Origin: Actinomycetes bacterium
Lineage (GTDB): Bacteria; Actinomycetota; Actinomycetes; Propionibacteriales; Nocardioidaceae
Assembly (NCBI GenBank): GCA_023417775.1
Contig: JAEZEJ010000113.1
Coordinates: 1-10,335 of the forward strand
Direction: 5' to 3'
DNA length: 10,335 nt
The translations under genes and the position numbers were made by a program. Below the pieces are notes generated by a model. The model searched no databases, was not told the DNA's origin, and saw only the letters and a program-made list of their open reading frames with translations. This document shows positions 1 to 6,638 of this stretch, one piece after another (within the stretch, counting starts at the first letter, position 1; every line of letters begins with the position of its first letter).

Positions 1-3
1 CCG

Positions 4-39
<36 letters not shown>

Positions 40-53
40 ACGACCCTCGGGGC

Positions 54-1253
54 TCACTCAGGCTCCACTCCGAGGACCGTCTGGGTGAGCTGCGACAGCG
101 GCTCGCTCAGGCCGTTGAGCAGTGCGCCGAGCTCATTGCGCTGCTCCTGGGTGACGGTGTCGTAGGAGTCGAAGCCGTCCTCATAGCTGCCGTACTGGTC
201 CAGCCCGGCGTACATCCGCTCGAAGGCATCGTCGATGTCCTCGACGAGCTCGGGGTCCTTGGCCTCGGCCATGTCGCGGACGGCCTCATAGGCGACCTGG
301 GCGCCCTCGACATTGGCGTAGAAGTCCCACAGATCGGTGTGCGCGAACTCGTTCTCCTCGCCGGGCAGCTTGCCATCGGGCGCGGCGACCTCGTCGAGCA
401 GGCCGATGGCGCCGTTGGTGATGTCGCCGATGCTCAGCTCGAAGTCGTCCCCGTGCACCTGGTCGTAGAGCGACTGCACATCGGTCACCAGCTGCTCGCC
501 GAGCTGTTGCCGGCCGGCCTGGTCCAGCGGCTGCAGGTCCTCCCCGGGGTAGTTCTCCCGTGCCTGGTCCAACCACAGGTCCATCTCGATGCGGTGGAAT
601 CCGGTGAAGTCCAGGCCCTCCGCCTCGGCGCCGGGCTTGCGGTAGTCGATCTGGGGATCGAGATCGCCGAACTGCGCGGCGGTGGGCTCGATGCGCTCGT
701 AGTTGACGCGTGTCTGACCGAACAGCGCCCGGGCGGTGTCATCGTCACCGGCCTCATAGGCGTCGACGAAGGCGCGCACGCCGGTCACCAGCTCAGCCAC
801 CTGGTTCTTGGTGTAGGCGGTATACGACGCGACGGCGGCGTCGATCGCCTCCTGGTCGTCGGCGGACACCTCGGTGGCATCGCCGGAGACCGTGAACTCG
901 GTCTTGCCGATGCCCTCGCCGACCATGCCCGGCTTGCACACGGTGAAGTAGTCGCCCGGTTGGGCCTGCAAGGTCAGGTCGCGTGACGTTCCCGGGGCGA
1001 TGTTCTCGACCTCGCCGATGATCCGCAGGCCGTCATCGCCCAGGAGATAGAACTCGGTGACCTTGTCGCCGTCGTTCGTGACATCGAAGGTGACATTGCC
1101 GCTGTCCGCGCTGTCCGCGGAGACCTCGCAGGCATCGGCGGTGCTCGAGACGGTCAGCTTCGCGCTGGCCGCGTCATCGTCGGCATTCTTCACGCAACCG
1201 GTGAGGGCCGCCGCGGCGATGAGCGCGACGGCGAGGGGCAGAGTGCGATTCAT
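54..1253 (-). CDS. efeO: EfeO-family iron uptake lipoprotein (cupredoxin + M75 domain)
   Basis: The 399-residue protein is the extracytoplasmic component of the EfeUOB iron importer, thought to bind or oxidise ferrous iron and deliver it to the EfeU permease. Residues 1-20 form a lipoprotein signal peptide ending in the lipobox LTGC, with Cys20 as the lipidation site, so it is probably anchored on the outer face of the membrane. Residues about 33-123 match an EfeO cupredoxin-like domain, with Cys42 and Cys106 (in FTVCKPGM). Residues about 135-395 form the helical M75 (imelysin-like) domain with the metal-binding HxxE motif as HRIE at 220-223 and the conserved YERIEP at 185-190. The ATG at 1253 overlaps the efeU stop (ATGA), so translation is probably coupled. 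An in-frame extension to 1709 exists but lies across efeU and would bury the signal peptide, so it is rejected. Length and domain order fit full-length EfeO. The family is clear; the exact iron chemistry is inferred from it. Confidence 0.95.
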   Translation of the reverse strand: MNRTLPLAVALIAAAALTGCVKNADDDAASAKLTVSSTADACEVSADSADSGNVTFDVTNDGDKVTEFYLLGDDGLRIIGEVENIAPGTSRDLTLQAQPGDYFTVCKPGMVGEGIGKTEFTVSGDATEVSADDQEAIDAAVASYTAYTKNQVAELVTGVRAFVDAYEAGDDDTARALFGQTRVNYERIEPTAAQFGDLDPQIDYRKPGAEAEGLDFTGFHRIEMDLWLDQARENYPGEDLQPLDQAGRQQLGEQLVTDVQSLYDQVHGDDFELSIGDITNGAIGLLDEVAAPDGKLPGEENEFAHTDLWDFYANVEGAQVAYEAVRDMAEAKDPELVEDIDDAFERMYAGLDQYGSYEDGFDSYDTVTQEQRNELGALLNGLSEPLSQLTQTVLGVEPE

Positions 1254-2113
1254 GGGGTGACTTTCTGACGAGCCGCGCGGGCGCGCAGGCGACGGTGTTG
1301 AGTGAGATAGGCCGTCATGACGACGACCACGTAGACCGCCCAGCCGATGACCTCCAGCCGGGTCATGTCGGGGGAGAAGCCGACGGTGCCCTTGAGCAGC
1401 GCCGCCGGCAGGCCGGACGGATCGATCGATCCGCTGAGCTGGAACGCCCAGCCGGCGATCCATCCACCGCTGTCCGCGGAGAACGGGCCGGGCAGCACCC
1501 GGGCCTCCTGCAGGTCGTGGATGCCATAGGCGAGCACGCCCGCGGCGACGACGATGAGGAAGGCGCCGGTCCACGTGAAGAAGGTTCCGAGGTTGATGCG
1601 AATCATGCCGCGATAGATCAGCCATCCGAGCAGCACCGCGGTCAGCAGTCCGGCCACGGCGCCGATCCAGGCCCCCTGGGAGTCGCCGCTGGACTGCACC
1701 GCGCTCCACAGGAACAGCGCGGTCTCCAGCCCCTCACGGGCGACGGACATGAAGCCGATGAGCACCAGCCCCCAGGCGCTGCCCTCGATCACCCGCGCGA
1801 CATCGGACTCCAGGGTGCTCTTCAGGGTTCGGGCGGTGCGGCCCATCCAGAAGACCATCCACGTCACCAGCCCGACCGCGACGATCGACAGCGATCCGCC
1901 GATGATCTCCTGCGCCTCGAAGGTCAGCCCATAGGTGCCGAAGGTGAGCAACGCCCCCAGCCCGAGGGAGAGACCGATGGCCAGGCCCACCCCCAGCCAG
2001 ATGCGCGTGGCGACATCGGAGCGTCCGACGCGGTGGACGTAGGCGAGCAGGATGCCGACGACCAGGGCTGCTTCCAGTCCTTCGCGCAGGCCGATGATGA
2101 AGGTCCCGATCAT
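1250..2113 (-). CDS. efeU: EfeU/FTR1-family ferrous iron permease
   Basis: This 287-residue integral membrane protein belongs to the FTR1 oxidase-dependent iron permease family and would carry iron across the cytoplasmic membrane. Both hallmark REGLE motifs are present: R10-E14 in the first membrane helix (LREGLEAAL) and R126-E130 in the fourth (AREGLETAL). These supply the acidic residues that bind iron in transit. The HDLQEA motif at 199-204, typical of the family, is also present, and the hydrophobic pattern fits about seven transmembrane helices. The start is taken as the ATG at 2113, which places the REGLE helix at the very N-terminus as in homologues. The frame stays open to an ATG at 2170, but that start would translate through the iron box. 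No good Shine-Dalgarno is seen next to 2113; a purine-rich GGAGAGGAAG lies about 16 bases upstream, further than usual. The gene overlaps efeO by 4 bp, and a DtxR/IdeR-like box upstream suggests iron repression. Confidence 0.95.
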   Translation of the reverse strand: MIGTFIIGLREGLEAALVVGILLAYVHRVGRSDVATRIWLGVGLAIGLSLGLGALLTFGTYGLTFEAQEIIGGSLSIVAVGLVTWMVFWMGRTARTLKSTLESDVARVIEGSAWGLVLIGFMSVAREGLETALFLWSAVQSSGDSQGAWIGAVAGLLTAVLLGWLIYRGMIRINLGTFFTWTGAFLIVVAAGVLAYGIHDLQEARVLPGPFSADSGGWIAGWAFQLSGSIDPSGLPAALLKGTVGFSPDMTRLEVIGWAVYVVVVMTAYLTQHRRLRARAARQKVTP

Positions 2114-2227
2114 GGCTGGCCGTGCCAGGCTTCCTCTCCGCCGAGTTAGGTGAGCCTCAACAAAGTACACCCGGAGGGGGGCGTTGCCTAGAGCCTCGCT
2201 CGTCCGTTTCCGGGCGGGCCGTCGTGG
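2114..2227. other. 114-bp spacer between efeU and fetB
   Basis: Besides the iron box, nothing firm is seen. Two short hairpins on the minus strand (GAGC-GAG-GCTC and CCG-GAAA-CGG) are too weak and lack a T-run, so no terminator for the fetB operon is called. Readthrough from fetB into efeUO is possible. Confidence 0.5.
2146..2164 (-). promoter_or_regulatory. DtxR/IdeR-type iron box upstream of efeU
   Basis: The plus strand reads TTAGGTGAGCCTCAACAAA. Against the DtxR/IdeR consensus TTAGGTTAGCCTAACCTAA, as I recall it, 15 of 19 positions agree, and the core TGAG-C-CTCA is a perfect dyad. The box lies 32 bp upstream of the efeU ATG, a normal position for an iron-dependent repressor operator. 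No convincing -35/-10 pair could be picked around it. Iron-dependent repression of efeUO is inferred. Confidence 0.75.
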
Positions 2228-2986
2228 CTACGGCGACAGGGAACTCGCCAGATCGCGGGGGAGCAGGCGCCCGGCGCACATCAGCCGGTGGGCCGCGACG
2301 ATCGTGATGGTCTGGGTCGAGAGCAGACCGAAGAGCACCAGCAGCTGGGCCGCGCCCGCCTCGATGGGCGTTCCACCGCCCAGCAGCACGCCGATGAACG
2401 CACCCGGCAGTGTCACGAGTCCGACGGTGCGCGTCTGATCCAGGCCGGGAACCAGGGCCTCGGGCAGTCGTCGGGCGATGACGAGACTGATCGCGTCCGC
2501 GCGCGGCAGGCCCAGACTCAACGCCGCCTCGTACGCCCCTCGTTCCTCACGCAGGGCGTCGAAGGCACGTCGTCCCGCCAGCGAGGTGGCGGTCATGGTG
2601 CCGCCGATGATGATGCCCGTGACGGGCACGAGCGAGGGACCGTTGAAGGGCACCGCGCCGGAGACGAAGATCACGGCGAGTGTCGGTGCCAGACCGCAGG
2701 CCATCGCCACGGCCACCCAGGGCCAGGCGCGTGCGGCGCCGATCCGCCGCGACGAGGTGAACACCGCCGTGGCGTACATGAACCCGGCGAACACCGCGGA
2801 CCAGGCGAGGTGGCTGAGCGCGGCGGTGATGATGAGCGAGACGATGGCCAGCTGGACCGCTGCGCGGCCGGCGGCCTGGGCGATGGAACGCTCCTGGCGC
2901 AGCTGGCCGATCAGCGAGGCGATGAGAGCGAGGGCGACCAGCGCGATGAGGGCGACGAACAATCGCGGACCGGGCTCGGCGAGCAC
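2228..2986 (-). CDS. fetB: FetB-like (UPF0014) ABC transporter permease, putative iron exporter subunit
   Basis: The 252-residue hydrophobic protein matches the UPF0014/FetB (YbbM) family. Members pair with the ATPase FetA to form an ABC transporter linked in Escherichia coli to iron export and resistance to oxidative stress. Family features visible are GRAAVQL at 40-46, FTSSRR at 76-81, the PVTGIIIGGTM loop at 121-131 and the signature DQTRTVGLVTLPGAF at 183-197. The hydrophobic pattern fits six to seven membrane helices, and the length is usual for the family. The start is the GTG at 2986, the first possible start after an in-frame TAA, with AAGGTG five bases upstream. It begins 32 bp after the saccharopine-dehydrogenase-like gene on the same strand and probably closes that operon. 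No FetA ATPase gene lies within the window, which is unusual. Membership of the family is fairly secure; iron as substrate is inferred from E. coli FetAB and the neighbouring efeUO. Confidence 0.85.
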   Translation of the reverse strand: MLAEPGPRLFVALIALVALALIASLIGQLRQERSIAQAAGRAAVQLAIVSLIITAALSHLAWSAVFAGFMYATAVFTSSRRIGAARAWPWVAVAMACGLAPTLAVIFVSGAVPFNGPSLVPVTGIIIGGTMTATSLAGRRAFDALREERGAYEAALSLGLPRADAISLVIARRLPEALVPGLDQTRTVGLVTLPGAFIGVLLGGGTPIEAGAAQLLVLFGLLSTQTITIVAAHRLMCAGRLLPRDLASSLSP

Positions 2987-2991
2987 ATCGA

Positions 2992-2997
2992 CACCTT
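2992..2997 (-). promoter_or_regulatory. Ribosome binding site deciding the fetB GTG start
   Basis: The minus strand reads AAGGTG, five bases before the GTG at 2986. An in-frame TAA immediately upstream excludes a longer product. An ATG at 2988 is in another frame. Confidence 0.6.
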
Positions 2998-3018
2998 AGC
3001 CAGTCCGGCGCCGGTACC

Positions 3019-3930
3019 TCATCCGGCGGTGCCGCTCGCGAGCACGTTCAGAGCCTCGGGCAGCGTGACGACCTCGGCCATCGTGACCGCGCCGACCGCG
3101 CGAACGGCACCCACCGCGGCCAGTGCGGTGAGCCGGCCGGTCGCCTCCGACTGGCCGAAGCCCGACGCCTGCCGGCGTTCCCCGGTTCGGCGGTTGCGGG
3201 CGATGACGTGCCAGGCATCGCTCCCCAGATGGGGCGCCCACGCCAGCGTGCGGCGCAACGACGGGATGCGGCTGAGCGCGCTGAGCGCTGCCGTGGTCGG
3301 CGCGGAGCTGAGGGTCAGATAGGAACGGATCGCCGGGGCATCCGGACCGCTGAGCAGGATGTGATCGGGGAAGTCGGCGCGCAGATAGCGGCGGGTGCGG
3401 CCGTCCGCACCCGTCTCGCGCCGACTCTCGCGGAGATTCCGCACCGTCCCGCCCTCCGGAGGGCGGTGGAGGTCTGTGCCGATCAGCCCCGCGGTCCACT
3501 CGACGGCCGCCGGACCGTGCCGTTCACCGGCGCCCAGCATGACGAGGACGTCGACATCGTCGCCAGGGTGGTAGGCGAGGGAGTCGACCAGGAGTGTGCT
3601 GAGACCGGGAACGAGCCCCGCACCGAGCACCACCGGGCCGGAGGCCGCCTCGCGCAGCGCATCGAGATAGGAGCCGGTGGCGGAGATGTCGACCAGCGGG
3701 GTGTCTCCGGTCGCGTCGGCGAGGTCGGCGCGCTCGATACCCGAGGCGTTGACGACCACGTCGTGTCCGGACGCGAGACGGCGCAGCGAGGTCAGGTCCC
3801 CGCGCAGGTCCACCCCGGCGTCGCCGGGGGCCGTGCGGCCCGCGGCCGTCACCGCGTGGCCGGAGCTCTCGAGCTCGCGGGCGATCACGGTGCCGACCGC
3901 GCCTCGCGCGCCGAGGAGAAGGGTCTTCAT
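3019..3930 (-). CDS. Saccharopine dehydrogenase-like NAD(P)-binding protein
   Basis: The 303-residue protein opens with a Rossmann nucleotide-binding fold: MKTLLLGARGAVGTVIAREL carries GxxGxxG at residues 7-13, and AGR follows the second strand. VVNASG at about 59-64 and the GAGLVPGLSTLLVDSLA stretch that follows are typical of the saccharopine dehydrogenase NADP-binding family. This large group of small oxidoreductases is mostly of unknown substrate. The protein is shorter than true saccharopine dehydrogenases, so lysine metabolism is not implied. The ATG at 3930 is preceded by AGGAG with eight bases of spacing and overlaps the stop of the MFS gene (ATGA). It is therefore translated with the exporter and regulator. 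A role in modifying or detoxifying the compound exported by its neighbour is possible. It does not resemble the Gfo/Idh-type thiazolinyl imine reductases of siderophore pathways. The fold is clear; the substrate is unknown. Confidence 0.8.
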   Translation of the reverse strand: MKTLLLGARGAVGTVIARELESSGHAVTAAGRTAPGDAGVDLRGDLTSLRRLASGHDVVVNASGIERADLADATGDTPLVDISATGSYLDALREAASGPVVLGAGLVPGLSTLLVDSLAYHPGDDVDVLVMLGAGERHGPAAVEWTAGLIGTDLHRPPEGGTVRNLRESRRETGADGRTRRYLRADFPDHILLSGPDAPAIRSYLTLSSAPTTAALSALSRIPSLRRTLAWAPHLGSDAWHVIARNRRTGERRQASGFGQSEATGRLTALAAVGAVRAVGAVTMAEVVTLPEALNVLASGTAG

Positions 3931-5195
3931 GGTCGCGGCTCCTGATCGGCGGGAGAGCCGCCCGTCGATGGTTGCTGTGCCGGGGCGGGAGGGATGCGCC
4001 GGAATCGTGGATGGGACAGGACGAAGCCCGTGACGACGGCCATGACGGCGGCCCCGACGATGACCGGCAGGGGCGCCCAGACGCCGTAGAGGACCGTGCC
4101 CGCGGTGGGTGCGATGACGAAGGTCAGGCCCATGTTCGCGGCGATCAGGCCGGCCAGACCACCCTGCTCCTCGCGGGAGACCAGCAGGGTCGGGCCGGCG
4201 GTGTAGCCGGGCATCGCGGTGCCTAGCCCCAGCCCGATGAGCGCGAGCGATCCGAACAGGGTCACCGGGCCGATATCGGGGATCAGGACGACGAAGCCGA
4301 GCAGTGCGACGGCCCCGCCGACGCGCAGGAGCGTCGCCGGCCCCCAGCCGGATCTCGGCACGATGACCGCCTGCGCGAGGATCATGCCCACCCCGGCCGC
4401 CAGCAGCGCGGCTCCGGTGAGGACTCCCGCGGTCTGGGCATCGAGGTCAAGACGGTCCTGGACGATGAACCCGGTGATGATCTGGATGAACCCCAGCGCG
4501 GTGAACATGCCGAATCCGGCGAGCAGGAAGGGCCACACCCGTGGGTCGGTCGGACGCACGAGGGCCGGTCGCTCGATCAACGTGGTGCGGGGCTCGGGCT
4601 CCAGACGAGAGGCGACCAGGACCAGGCCGAGGCCGAGGAGGACCGGGACCGCGATGAGCGGGGTCAGCAGGCCGAAGGCGGCGAGCAGGCCGCCGACGAC
4701 CGATCCGGCGACCATCGCGATGCCCTGGACCGCGCCGACCCCCGCCATGCCCTTGACGCGTGTCCTCTCGTCATCGGTCACGTCGGCGATATAGGCCTGG
4801 GCCGTCGGCTGGACGGCGGCGATCGCGGTGCCGAACCCGATCCCGCGCAGGAGGATGAACAGGACGAACAGCGTCGCGCCGCTCAGCGCGCCGGTCATGC
4901 CGAGCCGCGAGACGAGGGCGAAGGCCGCCGTGGTGATCGCCCCGAGGGCCAATGCCGCTACCAGCACGCGCTTGCGGCCCAGCGACTGGGAGCGGCGCCC
5001 CCACATCTGAGCGGTGAGCACGACCATCACGGCGGCCGTGCTGATGGTGACGCCGACCTGCCATTCGGGCATGTCGATCTCGCGTGACAGTGGGGCGATG
5101 ATCGGGTTCAGCGTCATCTGCGCCAGGAAGGCCAGGAACGCCGCCATCAGCACGAGCTTGATCTGTGGAGCGGGAGCCGGTGCGGGAGTCGTCAT
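3927..5195 (-). CDS. MFS transporter, DHA1-like drug/metabolite exporter
   Basis: The 422-residue protein has the hydrophobic pattern of a 12-helix major facilitator. The loop between helices 2 and 3 carries the family motif A as GRRSQSLGRKR at 66-76. RGIGFGTAIAAVQPTAQAYI resembles the helix 4 motif B region, and GSVVGG further on resembles the glycine-rich motif C of helix 5 in proton-coupled antiporters. This points to drug or metabolite efflux rather than sugar uptake. The N-terminus is a short Ala/Pro-rich tail (TTPAPAPAP), and the C-terminal tail is cytosolic and Pro-rich. The ATG at 5195 overlaps the tetR stop, and the gene's own stop overlaps the next ATG, so three genes are translationally chained. 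The only nearby purine run (GAAGAGAG) is a weak ribosome site, which fits coupling. Export of the product of the adjacent PKS is plausible, but the substrate cannot be read from the sequence. Confidence 0.9.
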   Translation of the reverse strand: MTTPAPAPAPQIKLVLMAAFLAFLAQMTLNPIIAPLSREIDMPEWQVGVTISTAAVMVVLTAQMWGRRSQSLGRKRVLVAALALGAITTAAFALVSRLGMTGALSGATLFVLFILLRGIGFGTAIAAVQPTAQAYIADVTDDERTRVKGMAGVGAVQGIAMVAGSVVGGLLAAFGLLTPLIAVPVLLGLGLVLVASRLEPEPRTTLIERPALVRPTDPRVWPFLLAGFGMFTALGFIQIITGFIVQDRLDLDAQTAGVLTGAALLAAGVGMILAQAVIVPRSGWGPATLLRVGGAVALLGFVVLIPDIGPVTLFGSLALIGLGLGTAMPGYTAGPTLLVSREEQGGLAGLIAANMGLTFVIAPTAGTVLYGVWAPLPVIVGAAVMAVVTGFVLSHPRFRRIPPAPAQQPSTGGSPADQEPRP

Positions 5196-5896
5196 GGGGC
5201 AGGTCTCTCTTCGGTGTTCGTGGTGTCCTCACCGGCCGACCGGCCGGCGGCGATGCCGTCGAGGATGAGATCGAGCTTGCGGCCGAACCAGATCCTCGGG
5301 TCGGCGGCGATCGCCTCGCTCATCGCCCGTCGCACCGCTCGCCGGGCCGGCGCCTGGGTATCGGTGAACTGATCGTCCGGCTGCCAGAGGGCGCTGACCT
5401 GATCGCGCAGACTTCCCGTGGTGCCCTCGACGGGCTGGGCGAGGGTCTCGACCCCGCGGCGGTGGTCCAGGGTCAGGTCGATGACGGTGTCGACGGCGAG
5501 CAGGGCGCGGCCGGCGGTGAAGCCCTGGTCGACCAGCGCGACGGCGAGATCGTCGAAGAGATCGGCCATCCGGTCGGGGAAGACGGCTGCCGACATCTCG
5601 GTGACCACGCCGGGGTGTCGGGCGAGCAGATCCCAGAGCGTGACGGCATAGGTCCGCAGGAGTCCGCGCCACGGCAGATCCCGGCCGGGCCAGGTGTGGG
5701 TGTCCAGGACGTGATCCCAGGTCATTGCCAGCAGCCGGGCGCGCGTGGGCACGTGGCGGTACAGCGTCATGGTGCTCACCTCGAGGCGCGCGGCCACCGC
5801 CGGGACGGTGAGTCCCGCGAATCCCTCGGCCAGCACCGCCTCCACGATCCGGGTCTCGGTCACCTTGGGCGGTCGCCCCTTCCGCGGTGGTGTCAC
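5192..5896 (-). CDS. TetR/AcrR-family transcriptional repressor
   Basis: The 234-residue protein has a TetR-type helix-turn-helix at about residues 27-49 (LTVPAVAARLEVSTMTLYRHV) after a basic tail (RKGRPPK). A divergent C-terminal helical ligand-binding domain follows. Length fits the family. The start is taken as the GTG at 5896 because GAGGGAGG lies seven bases upstream. The frame remains open to 6163, but the longer forms would run through the operator palindrome and into the phosphopantetheinyl transferase gene. The gene heads a row of tetR, MFS exporter, saccharopine-dehydrogenase-like gene and fetB. The palindrome at 5924-5949 lies over its presumed promoter, so it probably represses its own operon until an inducer, perhaps a substrate of the exporter, binds. 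The inducer is unknown. Confidence 0.9.
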   Translation of the reverse strand: MTPPRKGRPPKVTETRIVEAVLAEGFAGLTVPAVAARLEVSTMTLYRHVPTRARLLAMTWDHVLDTHTWPGRDLPWRGLLRTYAVTLWDLLARHPGVVTEMSAAVFPDRMADLFDDLAVALVDQGFTAGRALLAVDTVIDLTLDHRRGVETLAQPVEGTTGSLRDQVSALWQPDDQFTDTQAPARRAVRRAMSEAIAADPRIWFGRKLDLILDGIAAGRSAGEDTTNTEERPAP

Positions 5897-5903
5897 GGCC
5901 GGC

Positions 5904-5911
5904 CCTCCCTC
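5904..5911 (-). promoter_or_regulatory. Shine-Dalgarno deciding the tetR GTG start
   Basis: The minus strand reads GAGGGAGG, seven bases before the GTG at 5896. This near-consensus site supports the 234-residue TetR over the upstream in-frame ATG codons. Confidence 0.75.
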
Positions 5912-5923
5912 GACCCGTCGACA

Positions 5924-5949
5924 ATTTACGTTATGCGCATAACATAAAT
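5924..5949. promoter_or_regulatory. 26-bp near-perfect palindrome, probable TetR operator
   Basis: The core GTTATGCGCATAAC (5930-5943) is a perfect 14-bp palindrome. Pairing continues outward for six more positions on each side with a single mismatch (5929/5944), giving 12 of 13 complementary pairs. It is AT-rich against a GC-rich background. It starts 28 bp upstream of the tetR GTG and 4 bp after the stop of the preceding gene. Size, symmetry and position match TetR-family operators. It covers the candidate -10 and start point of tetR, so binding should block transcription. Confidence 0.8.
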
Positions 5950-5970
5950 GGGTCATCGTCCGGATGTCCA
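5941..5970 (-). promoter_or_regulatory. Candidate promoter of the tetR operon
   Basis: On the minus strand TGGACA (5965-5970) matches five of six -35 consensus positions. It is followed after 18 bp by TATGTT (5941-5946), four of six for the -10. The -35 would lie inside the last codons of the phosphopantetheinyl transferase gene, and the -10 inside the palindrome. Transcription would start near 5934, leaving a leader of about 38 bases. The match is moderate and unproven. Confidence 0.45.
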
Positions 5971-6615
5971 GTGAGATGTCCTCGCCCCCGGCAGCCAGGC
6001 GATGGTGCGGATGTGCCGGTGGCCGACATGCCATCGCAGTCGTGCCGCATCGTGCGGCCAGCGGGGATGGGAGCGCCGGACTCGCAGGCGCGCCGTGCCG
6101 TCGGGGCGCGCCTCCACCTCGGCCTCGCTGAAGTCCAGCCACGTGCCGGTGCGTGGCCACCATGTCTTGAACAGCGCCTCCTTAAGGCTGAATCCGACCG
6201 TGTCGATCGCGCCGGACGCCGCCAGCGAGCGTCGTTCGGAGTCGTTCAGGACGAGCTCGGCGACGGAGGCGGGCAGCGGACGTGCCGGCTCCACGTCGAT
6301 GCCGAGAGCGCCGATGCCGTCCTCGGGGGCGACCGCTGCGGCGTGGAGCCCGTCGCAGTGCGAGATGGCTCCGACGACGCCCTCCGGCCACTGCGGTGCG
6401 CCATCGTCCCGTCGCGGGACGGGGATCGTCCCCCATGCCGGGTGCAGTCGTCCGAGTGCCGCCCTCGCGCACTCCCGAGCTGAAGCGAACTCGGTGCGTC
6501 GTGACGGGACGGCCCGCTCGACGGCCGGGGCCTCGGCCGGATGCGGGGCCACGACCCGGGGTGCCGTCTCCTCCCAGCGAACGCCGTCGGGGAGGGGGAG
6601 GTGAGCGAGATCCAT
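5953..6615 (-). CDS. 4'-phosphopantetheinyl transferase, EntD/Sfp type
   Basis: The 220-residue enzyme would transfer phosphopantetheine from coenzyme A to a serine of carrier-protein domains, activating PKS or NRPS proteins. Motifs in order are the EntD-type RRTEFASARECARAALG at 39-55, the ISHCDG at 84-89, the magnesium-binding GIDVE at 105-109 (Asp107, Glu109) and FSLKEALFK at 142-150 (Lys145, Glu146). The length is normal for EntD-like enzymes. The start chosen is the ATG at 6615. An in-frame ATG at 6633 would add MNIIPI; neither has a Shine-Dalgarno, and a -10-like TATCAT fits a leaderless transcript starting near 6615. The frame stays open to 6969, but that extension overlaps the divergent methyltransferase and is rejected. 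It stands back to back with the methyltransferase-PKS genes, whose carrier protein is the obvious substrate. Downstream, tetR follows after 56 bp with its own operator. Confidence 0.93.
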   Translation of the reverse strand: MDLAHLPLPDGVRWEETAPRVVAPHPAEAPAVERAVPSRRTEFASARECARAALGRLHPAWGTIPVPRRDDGAPQWPEGVVGAISHCDGLHAAAVAPEDGIGALGIDVEPARPLPASVAELVLNDSERRSLAASGAIDTVGFSLKEALFKTWWPRTGTWLDFSEAEVEARPDGTARLRVRRSHPRWPHDAARLRWHVGHRHIRTIAWLPGARTSHWTSGR

Positions 6616-6617
6616 AA

Positions 6618-6636
6618 TGGGAATGATATTCATATC
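6618..6636. promoter_or_regulatory. Overlapping dyads in the divergent promoter; Fur-superfamily-like box
   Basis: TGGGAATGATATTCA (6618-6632) agrees at 12 of 15 positions with the 7-1-7 Zur-box consensus TGAAAATGATTTTCA, as I recall it for actinomycetes. It agrees less well with the classical Fur box. Its own symmetry is imperfect (four of seven pairs). Overlapping it, GATATTCATATC (6625-6636) has exact 5-bp arms around TC. The island is sharply AT-rich and lies between the phosphopantetheinyl transferase and methyltransferase starts, so a regulator bound here could control both directions. No DtxR-type box is seen here. A chance resemblance within an AT-rich promoter cannot be excluded. Confidence 0.4.
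6623..6628 (-). promoter_or_regulatory. Candidate -10 for a leaderless phosphopantetheinyl transferase transcript
   Basis: The minus strand reads TATCAT, five of six to TATAAT. It lies seven bases before the ATG at 6615, so the predicted transcription start falls at or next to the A of the ATG. No -35 was recognised. The absence of any ribosome site upstream agrees with leaderless translation, which is common in actinomycetes. Confidence 0.4.
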
Positions 6637-6638
6637 TA

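Noticed and set aside
1254..1709. N-terminal extension of EfeO in the same frame
   Set aside because: It overlaps efeU and would bury a textbook lipoprotein signal peptide starting at 1253.
1295..2149. 284-codon plus-strand open frame opposite efeU
   Set aside because: His/Gln/Asp/Gly-rich composition with no motif; antisense to an unmistakable FTR1 permease.
2114..2170. Longer EfeU starting at the ATG at 2170
   Set aside because: It would translate through the iron box and add a non-membrane tail before the REGLE helix, unlike the family.
2170..2227. Possible terminator hairpins after fetB
   Set aside because: Stems are only 3-4 bp and no T-run follows.
2288..3322. 344-codon plus-strand open frame opposite fetB and the dehydrogenase
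   Set aside because: Arg/Gly/Asp/Gln-rich shadow of two well-supported genes, spanning their junction.
3019..3930. Lysine-pathway saccharopine dehydrogenase or thiazolinyl imine reductase
   Set aside because: Only the Rossmann part and general family features match; length and context do not fit lysine metabolism, and the Gfo/Idh-type imine reductase pattern is absent.
5897..6163. Longer TetR reaching 6163
   Set aside because: It runs through the operator palindrome and into the upstream gene; a strong Shine-Dalgarno supports the GTG at 5896.
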